DNA of 44,774 bases from positions 1 to 44,774 of the forward strand of contig JAIRTA010000058.1 of the NCBI GenBank assembly GCA_031255175.1, read 5' to 3'. Under the pieces are notes generated by a model, which made no database searches, had not been told where the DNA came from, and saw nothing but the letters and a program-made list of their open reading frames with translations. Origin of the DNA: Oscillospiraceae bacterium. GTDB lineage: Bacteria; Bacillota; Clostridia; Oscillospirales; UBA929. Position numbers and translations under genes: made by a program. Positions 31,550 through 40,839 of the stretch are shown here, piece after piece; the first letter of the stretch is position 1; every line of letters starts with the position of its first letter.

Positions 31550-34500
31550 TCAATCGATCGAAACCGATGGTGCGGGCTGTGAGAGCGGGACATAGTCCGC
31601 GCCCCAGTAATACGCGGCGGCGCTGGCGGAGCCGGCCGGAACGGCGGCGGTACACACCGCCCTGACCAGATCGCCCGCCGCAACGGTCTGCAGATCCGTG
31701 GCAACCCCTGTCAGCCTGCCGTCTTCTCCGTAGAACGCCAAAATGATGTTCGCCCCCGCGGGCGGGGCGCTGTCCAGCACAACCGAGGCGGTGGCGGTGG
31801 CGCCGTCAATGCGCACCTGGAACGACTTGGCGTCCTCCACCGCGGCGTAGAGCGCGTTGTAGACATTGACCGCCGCAAGCTCGGCCGCCGCGCTTGTCAG
31901 CGCGTCCGCGGCGGCGTACGCCGGGTCACCGGCGTCCACGCCGACGGCCAAAGCAACCGGCATCAGGTCTTTTGCGTTCCGGTAGGCGCTGCGCTGCGTC
32001 TTTGAGAATGTCATCGCCGCGTCCGCGTCGAAATCGTCGACCGGGAGGATCGAGAAATTGTAGTCGACGGTTTTGCCGAGGGCGTTCAGAATATAGACCC
32101 CTTTGGGAATGGCCTGGGTGCCCCAGCTGGTATCGGCGCCGCGCCCGCGTGAGGCAACGTCCACATACAGGTAAGTCGGAAGGCTTGCGTCGTTGCGCCC
32201 GAATTCGTCATAGACCTGGTACGGATGCTTTTGTCTGGCGTCGCCGAACTGCGTCGGGCTGTAGTGCAGCGCATTGAACTCGACGAGGCTCGCCATGTTG
32301 TACGGCGCTTCGGCGGGGTTGTACGCGCTGGCGTTTCCTGTGAACAGATTGTTGGCCGCGAACTGGCCCGCCTTCATGACAACACCGAAGCCCGTGTCGT
32401 CCGTCACCGCCGCCCAGCGCGTGTCGAGGCGCTCGCCGGTGTCCTGGCTGGTGATATACTCGACGTAGTTCTTCGAAACCGTCGTCGAGTAGACCCCGAC
32501 GTCGGTGCCTGTCCTGCGGTCCACGTAGTTCTCCTCCGGCCCGCGCGCGAAGTAGGTGATGTTCTCCATACCCGGCACAAGCTTCATATAACCGCCGATG
32601 ACGTTCATGATGTACCGTCCCCCCACCGGCGTCGCGCCGAACACATAGTGTTCGCTCACGTTGATCTCGCCCGTCGGGTAGACTTTATACGTCGTTGTCA
32701 TCGTCACGCTCAGTGGCGAGGATGTGTTGGCGGATGTGTTGACAATCTCGACGTAGTTTGCGTATGTCGTCGCCGTGCTGTACGTCGTCGCGGTTTGTGT
32801 GCGCGACGCGCCGGACTGTTTCCATTTGATCAGCTCGACGGCGGAACTGCCGTTGGAGCCGCCGGAATACGCCTCTCCGGCCTGGTTGTCCGTCACCGGC
32901 ATATAGAAGTTCGGCTCATAACCGAGCGTGGCGAACCGGCGCCCCTTGAAGCTCATGTCGGTGAACGTGCCGGCCGCCTTGTCAAACGTGTACGCGAACA
33001 GACCGTCCGGGCCGGTGATCTCGATCGTTCCGTCCGTTTCGCCGCCCGTCCCCGCGACGCTGATCTGATCAACCGTCATCGGGACAACCGGCTTGGCGAC
33101 AGGCGCGAACGCGCCCGTTGTGAGCGGCAGCTGGTTGGCGGCGACCACATAGCCCTTCTCGGCCCACTGCGTGGCCTCTCTCTGATGGAACTGGATGTTG
33201 AAGAAATACTCCGCACCGGGCTTTGTCGTCACCGCGTCGAACTCCTGGGTGAACGTTTTGGCCGTGTGCTTCTCGTTGGCTATCGCGTACGGCTCCGGAG
33301 CCACGTCGAGAACGCCCGCGCCCTCTCTTATGACCGTGCCGTTTTCATAGAGCTGCCAGGTCATGTCGTAGGCGCTGGCGTTTGTATGCATAAACGAGTT
33401 CTTGACGGTAAACCCGACGCTTGTCGCGGTGGGCGCGCCGCTTGCCGTGACTTTCAGCCTCTGGTACAGGCGCCTGACCTCGGCGGCATGCGGTTTTGGG
33501 GTGCGGTCGGCAAGGATCACGCCGTTTGCCCCAAAGTCCAGGTCTCCGCTCGAGTTGCCCCAGTCGCCGTCGTACCCGAAGAACGTGCCGTCGCCCGAAC
33601 GGTCGCCCCGCACGCCGGTGACGGCGGACGAGGGCGGCACCGGGGTTTTGACCGACTGGTCAACCCAGTCCCAGATGAACCCGCCGGCGCTGTACGAGTT
33701 GCCTTCGGCGATCGCGACGTATGTGTCCATGTTGCCGAGCGAGTTGCCCATAGCGTGGGAATATTCGCAGTTGATCATGATCTTGCTTTGACTCGGACTG
33801 TCAAAAGAGCCGTACGACGGGTACATGCCGGCCCACATGTCGGCGTAAGATTGGGCATACTGCGCGTGGGTCGGGCGGCCGCCGCTGCCGAGCAATCCGT
33901 TCAGCTCATTTTCGCGGGCCTTGAGCGTCCAGATCGAGTACGGCGCCGACGTGGCGTTCATGGACGACTCGTTGCCGGCGGACCACGCCACAACGCAGGC
34001 CATGTTCTTGTCGCGCTCGTACATGTTGAGCATACGGTCGCGCAGCGTCTGACTAAAAACCGCACTTGTCGAATTGCCCGTGCTGTTGTGACTCTCGTGG
34101 TTGGCCTCGTCCATCACGTAAATGCCCAGTTCGTCCGCGACGTCGTAAAATCTCGTGTCGTGCGGATAGTGGGCCATGCGGATCGCGTTGACGTTGTTCA
34201 GCTTCATCAGCGTCTCGTCTCTGCGGATGAGGTCGAGCGTCATGGCGTAACCCGTGTCCGGGTTTGTCTCGTGAAGGTTTGTCCCGTAGAACGTGAGACG
34301 CTTTCCGTTCACCAGCCAGTAGGAGCCGGCCGACGCGGTGTAAACACCGCCCGAAAGCGTGTGCGTATTGGGCGCGTTGACGTATGTGGTGTACTTAAAG
34401 CCGACGCGCACGCACGTGTACTCCGTCTGCGCCCCGTTATCCACATACATGACCAGCTTGTACAGGTACGGATCCTCGGCCGACCAGAGATGCGGGTTCG

Positions 34501-37276
34501 CGAGCGGCACGGTGAACCGCGGTATCGCGAGCGAGATGTTGGTGCTGCCCGTGATGCCCGGCGTGGCGGTGTACCTGACGCCGCCGCCAAACGGCAGGAC
34601 CTCCGTGGTGGCGTTGCCGCTGCCGGTCACGCCGGAACTCGTGACAAAGTTGACGAACTGATATTCGGCCGTCTCGCTGCCTTGCGCGACGACGGCGCCG
34701 TCCGCGTCATAGAGCTTGTAGTGGACCGGCTTGGACTCCCCGCTCGTTCTCGTCGGATCCGCAAAATCGCGCACGGCGGCTTTCAGGTCAAAGATCCAGC
34801 CGGTGTCGCGCCCGTTGTTCAGATCGTCCGGCGATACGGGTCTCGTCGAGACCTCATAGTCCCAGATGTCCTCCATGTTGCGCGCCATAAGGTACGTTTT
34901 GCGGGCTATGCCGGAAAGACGGATCATGTCTTGATTTTCAAGCCACGACCCCGACGTCCAGCGGATCAGCTGCAGGGCGATCACGTTGTCGCCGACGTTG
35001 ATATACGGCGTCACGTCAAACTCATGGTGCGTCCATATGTCGGTGGTCCAGCCCACGGCGCGGCCGTTTACCCAGATGTAACACGCGCTCACGCCGTCAA
35101 AGTTTAAGAACACCTCTTTGCCGGCCCAGTCGGCCGGCACCGTGAAGTGCCTCTGGTAGGTGCCGACGCCGTTGTAGTTTGTCGGGGCGGCGGGCGCGGT
35201 CGTGCTGTTGCCGCTGTGATAGTACTGCCACGCGTTTTTGGAGTTTACGTATTGCACCTGATCGTACTTCGCGGTGCCGTCGTCGTTGAAGTTGACCTGC
35301 CAGCTGTTCGGCACCGTGATGTCGTCCCACGCGCCGGCGTCGAAATCCAGCGTGTTAAAATCACGCGGCTCCTGCCCGATACCGGCGGTCGGCCACGGCC
35401 GCTGGCCCGGATTGACGGCGAAGTTGAATTTCCATGTCCCGTTGAGCGGCAGGATATTGGCGGAGTTTGAGACCGTCCCGGCCTCGTCCGCGAACGGGTA
35501 CAGCGTGAAGTTGTCCTTGGCCTTGGCTTCGGTGTCGTACAGATAGTAGTTGGAACGCGGGTTTTCACCGCCCAGCTGGAAAACAAAGCTCGTGGATGAA
35601 TTTGTGGTCCATTCGTTGCCCGTAAACGCCAAGTCGGGCGCCACATACACGATCGTGATTTTATCCGAATCTGCCGCCGCGGGCAGGAAGGTATAATCGG
35701 CAAAGTCCGATATGGAAATTTTTACCTCTTTTGTGGTTGCGATGTTGTCCAAAGCGAGTGACCAGTTTGTGCCGCCGCCGGTCAGGGCGCCTTTCACAAC
35801 CACGTCGGCCGGGTCAACGCCGACCGCAGCCGCGGTCAGCCCGGTGACAGCCGTATCAAAGGTTATGTCGATCTTGCCGGAGCGTATCTTCGCGCCGGCG
35901 TCGCCGTCCGTCGCCGCGCTGAACCTGATGACATCCGGGGGTCTTTTGAAAAGCACGGTCTTGTCGGAGGTGCCGGGCACGAGGGGAACAATGACAAAGT
36001 TGGGGATGTTCCCTATGGTGACGGCGACCTCGCCGGCCTGCGCGTTCAATATTTGCAGCGACCAGTTTTGCCCGCTGCCCGTCACAGCGCCCTTCTCGGC
36101 CGCGCCCGCCGGGCTCAGCGTGATGACCGAGGCCGTCAGCCCGGCGATCGGCTTGTCGAATGTGATGTCGATGCTGTTTGACGTCTCCGTGGGGCTTCCG
36201 TTGGCCGACACCGTGTACATGGCCGTCGCGCCCGCGTACAGCGTGACCTTATCGGCGCCCTCGGGGCCGGCCGTAAAGTCGTAGCCCGGGACGTCCAAAC
36301 CCACGGTGACTTCGCCGGCCACCGCGTCGCTCACCGGAACCGTCCATGTCGTGCCGCCGTCCGACGTCGTCGGCGTGCCTATGGTGGCCGCGCCCGCCGG
36401 GGTCAGCGCGACGTTCGACGCCGTCAGGCCGGTCACCGCCGTGTCGAGGGTCAGCGTGATCTGCGAGGTCGAGGTCACTGCGTCGCCGTTGGCGGCGGCG
36501 CTGAACGTGGCCGGGACGATGTTTCGCTGATATAGGCCGATGTTGTCTATGTAGGTGGTCCACGTCACATTGGACAGGCGCAAGGCCTGTATCTGGATGC
36601 TGTTCAGGGCGCCGGTCCAGATAGAATTGGCGGTGTGTGCGCGGATGGATCCGGCGTTGTTTTTGGGCGCGATGTCAAATTGGATATTCGCCCCTTTTTT
36701 CAGATAGATGTTCACCGTATACCACTGCGTCAGCCCGGTTTGCCCGGTGGGCAAAATCGTCTGCGCGTTCCCGGTCGGCCCCGTGTGATAACCGATGCCG
36801 CCCGATGCCGCCACAAGCGCCAGCAGTATCGCGCCGCCGTTTTCGAACCTGATCTCACCTCTGTTGGTGGAGTTCGGGCTCCCGGGGTACCAATCGAACG
36901 ATATCAGCGCTTCGTCGGACGCGTTCAGCCCGTTCTTGGTGGCGTTGCTGAGGGTCTTGATCGCGTGGCGGTTGCCGCTGACATTGTTCAGGGCCCAAGA
37001 CAGTTTGCGCGTGGTGTTGGCACCGGCGCCGGTCCCGACGGAGGTTGTGACATTGGTCGGGGCAACATAGTTGGCCGCGGGATTCTCGAGCCCCGCGGAC
37101 GAGGCGATGCCGAAGATGTCGTTGGTGGGATTTTCGAAATCGGTGCTCTCTATTTGCATATACCCCGACGGCGGGGTCAGACTGGCCGCCTGCACCGGCA
37201 AAGAAACCGCCGGCAACATCACCATGAGCATGATAAACACAAGCGTTAGACTCAAAGCTTTGCGTGTTCTTAACAT
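31550..37276 (-). CDS. Large secreted GH2 beta-galactosidase-type enzyme
   Basis: The 1908-residue protein has a signal peptide (cut after about residue 31, PVQA-AS) and a jelly-roll, carbohydrate-binding-like region (about 40-255). Three repeated Ig-like modules of about 95 residues follow (from about 257, 350 and 444; each has a VTGLTA-type core). A LacZ-type GH2 core runs from about 570 to 1680. The acid/base is Glu1103 in WSAGNES and the nucleophile is Glu1171 in CEYSHAMGNS. A Bgal_small_N-type domain follows, then a C-terminal helical/beta tail without LPxTG or S-layer motifs. It should hydrolyse beta-galactosides outside the cell. GGAGAG precedes the ATG at 37276. Confidence 0.93.
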   Translation of the reverse strand: MLRTRKALSLTLVFIMLMVMLPAVSLPVQAASLTPPSGYMQIESTDFENPTNDIFGIASSAGLENPAANYVAPTNVTTSVGTGAGANTTRKLSWALNNVSGNRHAIKTLSNATKNGLNASDEALISFDWYPGSPNSTNRGEIRFENGGAILLALVAASGGIGYHTGPTGNAQTILPTGQTGLTQWYTVNIYLKKGANIQFDIAPKNNAGSIRAHTANSIWTGALNSIQIQALRLSNVTWTTYIDNIGLYQRNIVPATFSAAANGDAVTSTSQITLTLDTAVTGLTASNVALTPAGAATIGTPTTSDGGTTWTVPVSDAVAGEVTVGLDVPGYDFTAGPEGADKVTLYAGATAMYTVSANGSPTETSNSIDITFDKPIAGLTASVITLSPAGAAEKGAVTGSGQNWSLQILNAQAGEVAVTIGNIPNFVIVPLVPGTSDKTVLFKRPPDVIRFSAATDGDAGAKIRSGKIDITFDTAVTGLTAAAVGVDPADVVVKGALTGGGTNWSLALDNIATTKEVKISISDFADYTFLPAAADSDKITIVYVAPDLAFTGNEWTTNSSTSFVFQLGGENPRSNYYLYDTEAKAKDNFTLYPFADEAGTVSNSANILPLNGTWKFNFAVNPGQRPWPTAGIGQEPRDFNTLDFDAGAWDDITVPNSWQVNFNDDGTAKYDQVQYVNSKNAWQYYHSGNSTTAPAAPTNYNGVGTYQRHFTVPADWAGKEVFLNFDGVSACYIWVNGRAVGWTTDIWTHHEFDVTPYINVGDNVIALQLIRWTSGSWLENQDMIRLSGIARKTYLMARNMEDIWDYEVSTRPVSPDDLNNGRDTGWIFDLKAAVRDFADPTRTSGESKPVHYKLYDADGAVVAQGSETAEYQFVNFVTSSGVTGSGNATTEVLPFGGGVRYTATPGITGSTNISLAIPRFTVPLANPHLWSAEDPYLYKLVMYVDNGAQTEYTCVRVGFKYTTYVNAPNTHTLSGGVYTASAGSYWLVNGKRLTFYGTNLHETNPDTGYAMTLDLIRRDETLMKLNNVNAIRMAHYPHDTRFYDVADELGIYVMDEANHESHNSTGNSTSAVFSQTLRDRMLNMYERDKNMACVVAWSAGNESSMNATSAPYSIWTLKARENELNGLLGSGGRPTHAQYAQSYADMWAGMYPSYGSFDSPSQSKIMINCEYSHAMGNSLGNMDTYVAIAEGNSYSAGGFIWDWVDQSVKTPVPPSSAVTGVRGDRSGDGTFFGYDGDWGNSSGDLDFGANGVILADRTPKPHAAEVRRLYQRLKVTASGAPTATSVGFTVKNSFMHTNASAYDMTWQLYENGTVIREGAGVLDVAPEPYAIANEKHTAKTFTQEFDAVTTKPGAEYFFNIQFHQREATQWAEKGYVVAANQLPLTTGAFAPVAKPVVPMTVDQISVAGTGGETDGTIEITGPDGLFAYTFDKAAGTFTDMSFKGRRFATLGYEPNFYMPVTDNQAGEAYSGGSNGSSAVELIKWKQSGASRTQTATTYSTATTYANYVEIVNTSANTSSPLSVTMTTTYKVYPTGEINVSEHYVFGATPVGGRYIMNVIGGYMKLVPGMENITYFARGPEENYVDRRTGTDVGVYSTTVSKNYVEYITSQDTGERLDTRWAAVTDDTGFGVVMKAGQFAANNLFTGNASAYNPAEAPYNMASLVEFNALHYSPTQFGDARQKHPYQVYDEFGRNDASLPTYLYVDVASRGRGADTSWGTQAIPKGVYILNALGKTVDYNFSILPVDDFDADAAMTFSKTQRSAYRNAKDLMPVALAVGVDAGDPAYAAADALTSAAAELAAVNVYNALYAAVEDAKSFQVRIDGATATASVVLDSAPPAGANIILAFYGEDGRLTGVATDLQTVAAGDLVRAVCTAAVPAGSASAAAYYWGADYVPLSQPAPSVSID

Positions 37277-37571
37277 GACATTCTCTCCTTCTCATCTTTG
37301 CACACCTGTTTTGGCCGCCCACGGCCGGACGGACGCACCGGCGCGGTCTTCGCGGCGTCCAACCGCCCGACAAGCGGGCACCACTCCGGAACGGGGCCGC
37401 CTGCACAAGCAGCCTCGCCGACGGCTGCTCCCTCTGCACAGGGCGCGGCCGCTTCGCTTCCGGACATATTCCGTGCCCCATTGGACTGCGGCGCCTTTGG
37501 CCGCTCCCCGCGCAACCCGCCGTGTGACAGGTGCGGGAGAGACGCCCGCGCGTGTATCGGGGGCATCGGTG
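37277..37571 (-). other. Long structured 5' leader of the GH2 gene
   Basis: From the predicted start (about 37571) to the ATG is about 295 bases. It is GC-rich with several short hairpins, for example AGCAGCC/GGCTGCT near 37410-37435 and GCCCG/CGGGC near 37365-37380. A 98-codon reading frame in it has no ribosome site. It could be a regulatory leader or an inserted palindromic element. No known riboswitch was recognised. Confidence 0.45.
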
Positions 37572-37577
37572 TTTTCG

Positions 37578-37606
37578 ATTGTATTACACAGAACTCCCAA
37601 AGTCAA
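37578..37606 (-). promoter_or_regulatory. Sigma-A promoter of the GH2 gene
   Basis: On the minus strand, TTGACT (37601-37606) and TACAAT (37578-37583) lie exactly 17 bases apart. It starts 9 bases beyond the hairpin that ends the AraC transcript. Such a strong promoter with an activator gene adjacent suggests that control may act elsewhere, possibly in the leader. Confidence 0.75.
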
Positions 37607-37614
37607 GGGAGGAA

Positions 37615-37668
37615 CAACGCCCCGGGGGCAACGCAGACCGTCTTGGTCGCGTTGCCCCCGGGGCGTTG
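37615..37668 (-). terminator. Strong hairpin after the AraC gene
   Basis: Perfect 20-base arms (37615-37634 and 37649-37668, core GCCCCGGGGGC) are extended by a GACC/GGTC pair in the loop. On the minus strand TTGTTCCTCCCTT follows, a weak T-rich tail. It sits between the araC stop and the GH2 promoter, so it insulates the two units. Confidence 0.65.
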
Positions 37669-37690
37669 CATTTTGCCGGGTCGAATTTCC

Positions 37691-38542
37691 TCACGAGAGG
37701 GCCGCCGCGCGGGCCGAGTGGAATGTCCGGCGGAACCTGTCCGGCGGCATGGTGGCAAAGCGCTTGAAGTCCCGGATGAGGTGCGCCTGGTCGAAGTACC
37801 CGTTGTTGAACACGAGGGACGAAACCCCGATGTTTTTCTCCTTCAAGAGGTCTTTGAGCACGCTCTGAAACCGCATGACGCCGCTGTACTGCTTGGGGGA
37901 GCACCCGTGCGTCTCTTTGAAACGCTCCCGGCAGTAACGTTCGGAATAGCCCGTGACCTGCCGCATGTTGTTAAAAAGGACATTGCCCCGGGAGGAGCAG
38001 ATCATCATCGTGAAATAGTCGATGAACGTGGGGTCGTAGTCGTGGTCTGTCATGTGCTGGTCGGCAAACGCGCAAAACAGACGAATCCGCTCGTCAAAAT
38101 CGCCGGTCGCGCGCATCTGCGCCAGCAGTTCCTCCGCCATAGGGTAGGCCTTGCTGAAGGGCACGGCGGAATCGGCGAGTTCGCTCAGTTTGAACCGCGC
38201 GCATTTGAGGCCGAGGTTTGAGTATGGTTTGAACCCGAAATATTCGGTGTCCGGCTTGACGGTGAGCATCTTGTGCTCGAAGAACGCGCCCGAGAACAAC
38301 GCGTCGGGCTCCCGGTCGTTACACTCGATGAGGACATTGAGACACGCATCCGGCAGAATGCGGATCTGGCACAACTCCGGATTGGGGCTGGAGCGGAACT
38401 GGTAACAGAGCGCACCCTTTTTGATGCCGACTTTGTTCCAGTCGATCACCCTCTCCCGGTAATCCAAAACCCGGATGTTGAGAAGAGGCTGGAAGGGGGG
38501 GGTATTGTCCTGAAGATCTCGAAGAACATTTGCCACAATCAT
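37691..38542 (-). CDS. AraC-family transcriptional regulator
   Basis: The 283-residue protein has an N-terminal sensing domain (about 1-165) and a C-terminal double helix-turn-helix (about 180-280). The second helix pair includes VFNNGYFDQAHLIRDFKRF and the closing MPPDRFRRTF, standard for AraC/XylS. It probably controls the adjacent GH2 gene in response to a sugar; that target is inferred from position. The ATG at 38542 has only a weak GAGTGA site. A good promoter lies about 140 bases upstream. Confidence 0.9.
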   Translation of the reverse strand: MIVANVLRDLQDNTPPFQPLLNIRVLDYRERVIDWNKVGIKKGALCYQFRSSPNPELCQIRILPDACLNVLIECNDREPDALFSGAFFEHKMLTVKPDTEYFGFKPYSNLGLKCARFKLSELADSAVPFSKAYPMAEELLAQMRATGDFDERIRLFCAFADQHMTDHDYDPTFIDYFTMMICSSRGNVLFNNMRQVTGYSERYCRERFKETHGCSPKQYSGVMRFQSVLKDLLKEKNIGVSSLVFNNGYFDQAHLIRDFKRFATMPPDRFRRTFHSARAAALS

Positions 38543-38684
38543 TCATCGTCACTCTTTTTCTGTAGTCTCGCGGACATGAAAACCCTGTCCGCGGCGGCGG
38601 GAAAAAGGTCCGCCCTTGTCTCGCCGATCGCCCTCTCGAGCGACAACACCCGGACGGCATTCAGGATCCGACCTTTATACTATG

Positions 38685-38713
38685 ATTTTACCTGATCCGC
38701 CGCAAAAAATCAA
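38685..38713 (-). promoter_or_regulatory. Promoter of the AraC gene
   Basis: On the minus strand, TTGATT (38708-38713) and TAAAAT (38685-38690) are 17 bases apart. The start would be near 38678, giving a leader of about 136 bases. Confidence 0.7.
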
Positions 38714-38832
38714 GTCGGAAAGCCCAAATTTCCCCAGAAAATATCCGGCGGTGCCCCCATCAGATGGTAAAAATTTCAATTTTTCGCGCTTTCCGCCCCC
38801 TCACAACGCCACATTTTGGGCGGATATTGTAA

Positions 38833-38863
38833 AAATGGGAGGCGCAAAGCGCGCCTCCCATTT
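38833..38863. terminator. Bidirectional terminator-like hairpin
   Basis: AAATGGGAGGCGC and its complement form a 13-bp stem with a 5-base loop. T-rich runs follow on both strands (TGTGTTTTT on plus, TTTTAC on minus). No annotated gene ends here, so unrecognised transcripts are implied. Confidence 0.7.
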
Positions 38864-38979
38864 GTGTTTTTCACATTTCTCTTTCATTTTTAACTTATTT
38901 TTCATATAATTCCGAAATTTTATATGAAAAAGTCCGTTTTTTGCAATCAAAATTATCATTTTTGTGTTACACTATGAAC

Positions 38980-39236
38980 AGATCACCAAAGTATACAAAA
39001 AGAAGATTCACGCGATGCGTTTTTCAGACGAAGGCTTACTGTTCTAAAAATTTCCTGTTCGGCCGCAAACGCCGCCTCCCGGGCAGTTCCGGCACCCCGC
39101 GCGGTTTGCGCACTGGGACCGCGTTTGACGCGCAAACCGTCACATTGCTTTCTTTCTTAATCTTCTTATATTTCCCTTCCTCTTAACAGAGCTGTCCGGA
39201 CAGGCGCCATGCCTTCGAGACAGCTCTCTTTTTCTT
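38980..39236 (+). ncRNA. Possible small RNA, about 255 bases
   Basis: An extended -10 (TGT-TACACT, 38965-38973) lies just upstream and a strong terminator ends it. Inside are complementary GAACAG (38976-38981) and CTGTTC (39039-39044), and GGTTTGCGC/GCGCAAACC (about 39102-39150). The -35 is not convincing and no known RNA family was recognised. A 70-codon frame from 38974 is unlikely since its ATG abuts the -10. Confidence 0.3.
39188..39236 (+). terminator. Rho-independent terminator with no assigned gene
   Basis: AGAGCTGTC (39188-39196) pairs with GACAGCTCT (39219-39227). An inner AGGC/GCCT pair and a CTTTTTCTT tail complete it. It faces the plus strand, yet the nearest plus-strand protein gene is far upstream. 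Confidence 0.75.
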
Positions 39237-39345
39237 GGCGCGCGCGGGCGGCGCCTTCGCCGCGCCGCGCCGCCCAAGTGTTGAGAGCCGTGTTTTATCT
39301 TCGAAAATGCGAAAAACGCGCCGACAAAACAGCCGGGGGCGACTG

Positions 39346-40743
39346 TCAGTCGCCGTACACCGCCAGGGCGGCGCGGTAGGTCTCAAAAAGATCCAGCTTG
39401 GAGATGATCTCGAACGGGCTGTGCATCGAGAGCACCGGCACGCCGGCGTCCACGACCTCGATGTTGCGCTGCGCCATATAGACGGCCACCGTGCCGCCGC
39501 CGCCCTGGTCCACCTTGCCCAGTTCCCCGAACTGGTAGCGGATGCCGCCGCGTTCCAGCAGACCGCGCAGCCGGCCGACAGTCTCCGCCGAGGCGTCGGA
39601 GGCGCCGGCTTTGCCGCGCACGCCCGTGTACTTCATGAGGCCGAGCCCGTAATTCAGCCTGTGGGCGTTGGTCTTGTCCGACACCTCCGGGTAATTGGGG
39701 TCGAACGCGTTGCAGACGTCGGCCGACAGACAGAACGAAGATGCGAAACATGCCCCGAGCGGCACACCCTGCTCGGCGCACAGGTCGGCCATCAGGGTGT
39801 CGAAGGCGGCGCTGCGCATCCCGGTCACGCCCTCCGAGCCGATCTCTTCCTTGTCGGCCAGCAGGCAGACCGCCGTGTGCTCCGGGGCGGCGTCGAGATC
39901 CAGCAGCGCGCGCAGGGCAACAAAGCCGCACACGCGGTCGTCGTGCCCGTACCCGCCGATCAGCGAGGCGTCCAGCCCCACGTCGCGGGCGGGCAGCGCG
40001 GGCACAAGAGAGAGCTCCGCGGAGAGGAAATCCGCCTCTGTGATGCCGTACCGCCGGTGAAGCAGCGCCAGCACCGCGAGTTTGACGCGCGACTCCCCTG
40101 TCTCGGCGTCCGGGCGCGTGCCGATGAGCACGTTGAGACTCTCGCCGGTGATGGCCTCCCGGAGGTTCTTTTTCATCTGATCCCCGGCCAGATGGGGCAG
40201 CAGATCGGTGATCGTGAAGACAGGGTCATCCGGCGCGGCGCCGACGGACACCGGCACCGCGGTGCCGTCCGCCTTGACCACGACGCCGTGCAATTCCAGC
40301 GGCAGCGCCACCCACTGGTATTTTTTGATGCCGCCGTAATAATGGGTCTTCAGCAGAACCGTCTCGCTGTCCTCATAGAGCGGGCGCGGTTTCACGTCCA
40401 GCCGCGGCGCGTCGATGTGCGCGGCCACGAGGCGTATGCCCTCCTCCAGCCCGCGCCGGCCCACGACGATCAGCGTGACCGCCTTGTCCCGGTTTACATG
40501 GTAGAGTTTGTCGCCCGGGCGCACGGTCAGGCCCCGCCGGTAAGCCGAGAAGCCCCGCGCCTCGGCGCGGCGTACCGCCTCCGCGGCCGACAGCCGCTCG
40601 GTCTTCCCCACGGTCAGAAATTGTTTGTAGTCCTCCCCCAGCGCTTGCGCGCGGTCCCACTGGCCGTCTTCCAGTGTGTCAAATCCGTTCTTTGGCTGGT
40701 AAAACAGCGCCTCGCGGCGCGGACTTTTGCTCGTCTCAGACAT
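39346..40743 (-). CDS. M18-family aminopeptidase (aspartyl aminopeptidase-like)
   Basis: The 465-residue metallopeptidase has the M18 motifs: HIDAPRLD with His109 and Asp111 as metal ligands, DKEEIGSEG near residue 300, and SMHSPFE near 440 with the final ligand His. It removes N-terminal acidic (or other) residues from peptides in the cytoplasm, using two metal ions. AAAGGGG precedes the ATG at 40743. It follows coaE on the same strand, with the 11-bp tandem repeats between them. Confidence 0.92.
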   Translation of the reverse strand: MSETSKSPRREALFYQPKNGFDTLEDGQWDRAQALGEDYKQFLTVGKTERLSAAEAVRRAEARGFSAYRRGLTVRPGDKLYHVNRDKAVTLIVVGRRGLEEGIRLVAAHIDAPRLDVKPRPLYEDSETVLLKTHYYGGIKKYQWVALPLELHGVVVKADGTAVPVSVGAAPDDPVFTITDLLPHLAGDQMKKNLREAITGESLNVLIGTRPDAETGESRVKLAVLALLHRRYGITEADFLSAELSLVPALPARDVGLDASLIGGYGHDDRVCGFVALRALLDLDAAPEHTAVCLLADKEEIGSEGVTGMRSAAFDTLMADLCAEQGVPLGACFASSFCLSADVCNAFDPNYPEVSDKTNAHRLNYGLGLMKYTGVRGKAGASDASAETVGRLRGLLERGGIRYQFGELGKVDQGGGGTVAVYMAQRNIEVVDAGVPVLSMHSPFEIISKLDLFETYRAALAVYGD

Positions 40744-40795
40744 GTTCAGGGCCCCTTTCTCTCAAACGCGGCGTGGCCGTGATTGATCTATTGCG

Positions 40796-40839
40796 TTGAC
40801 TGTCAATTGACTGTCAATTGATTGTTAATCGACTGTTAG
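40796..40839. repeat. Four tandem 11-bp units
   Basis: Two identical TTGACTGTCAA units (40796-40817) are followed by TTGATTGTTAA and TCGACTGTTAG. The last unit overlaps the coaE stop codon. On the minus strand each good unit contains TTGACA, so the array may hold -35 boxes for the aminopeptidase gene or bind a regulator. Confidence 0.8.

Larger units (their letters stand above)
38543..39345. other. Gene-poor 800-bp intergenic region
   Basis: It holds the AraC promoter and leader, a two-way terminator near 38833-38863, an extended -10 near 38968 and a strong plus-strand terminator near 39188-39236. No convincing protein gene is present. The element between 38968 and 39236 is listed as a possible RNA. 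Confidence 0.6.

Noticed and set aside
37270..37566. 98-codon frame in the GH2 leader beginning just after the predicted start
   Set aside because: The ATG has no ribosome site, composition is GC-driven and no family pattern is seen.
38974..39186. 70-codon frame before the orphan terminator
   Set aside because: The ATG directly follows the -10 hexamer, so it would not be on the transcript with a ribosome site; an RNA explanation fits better.
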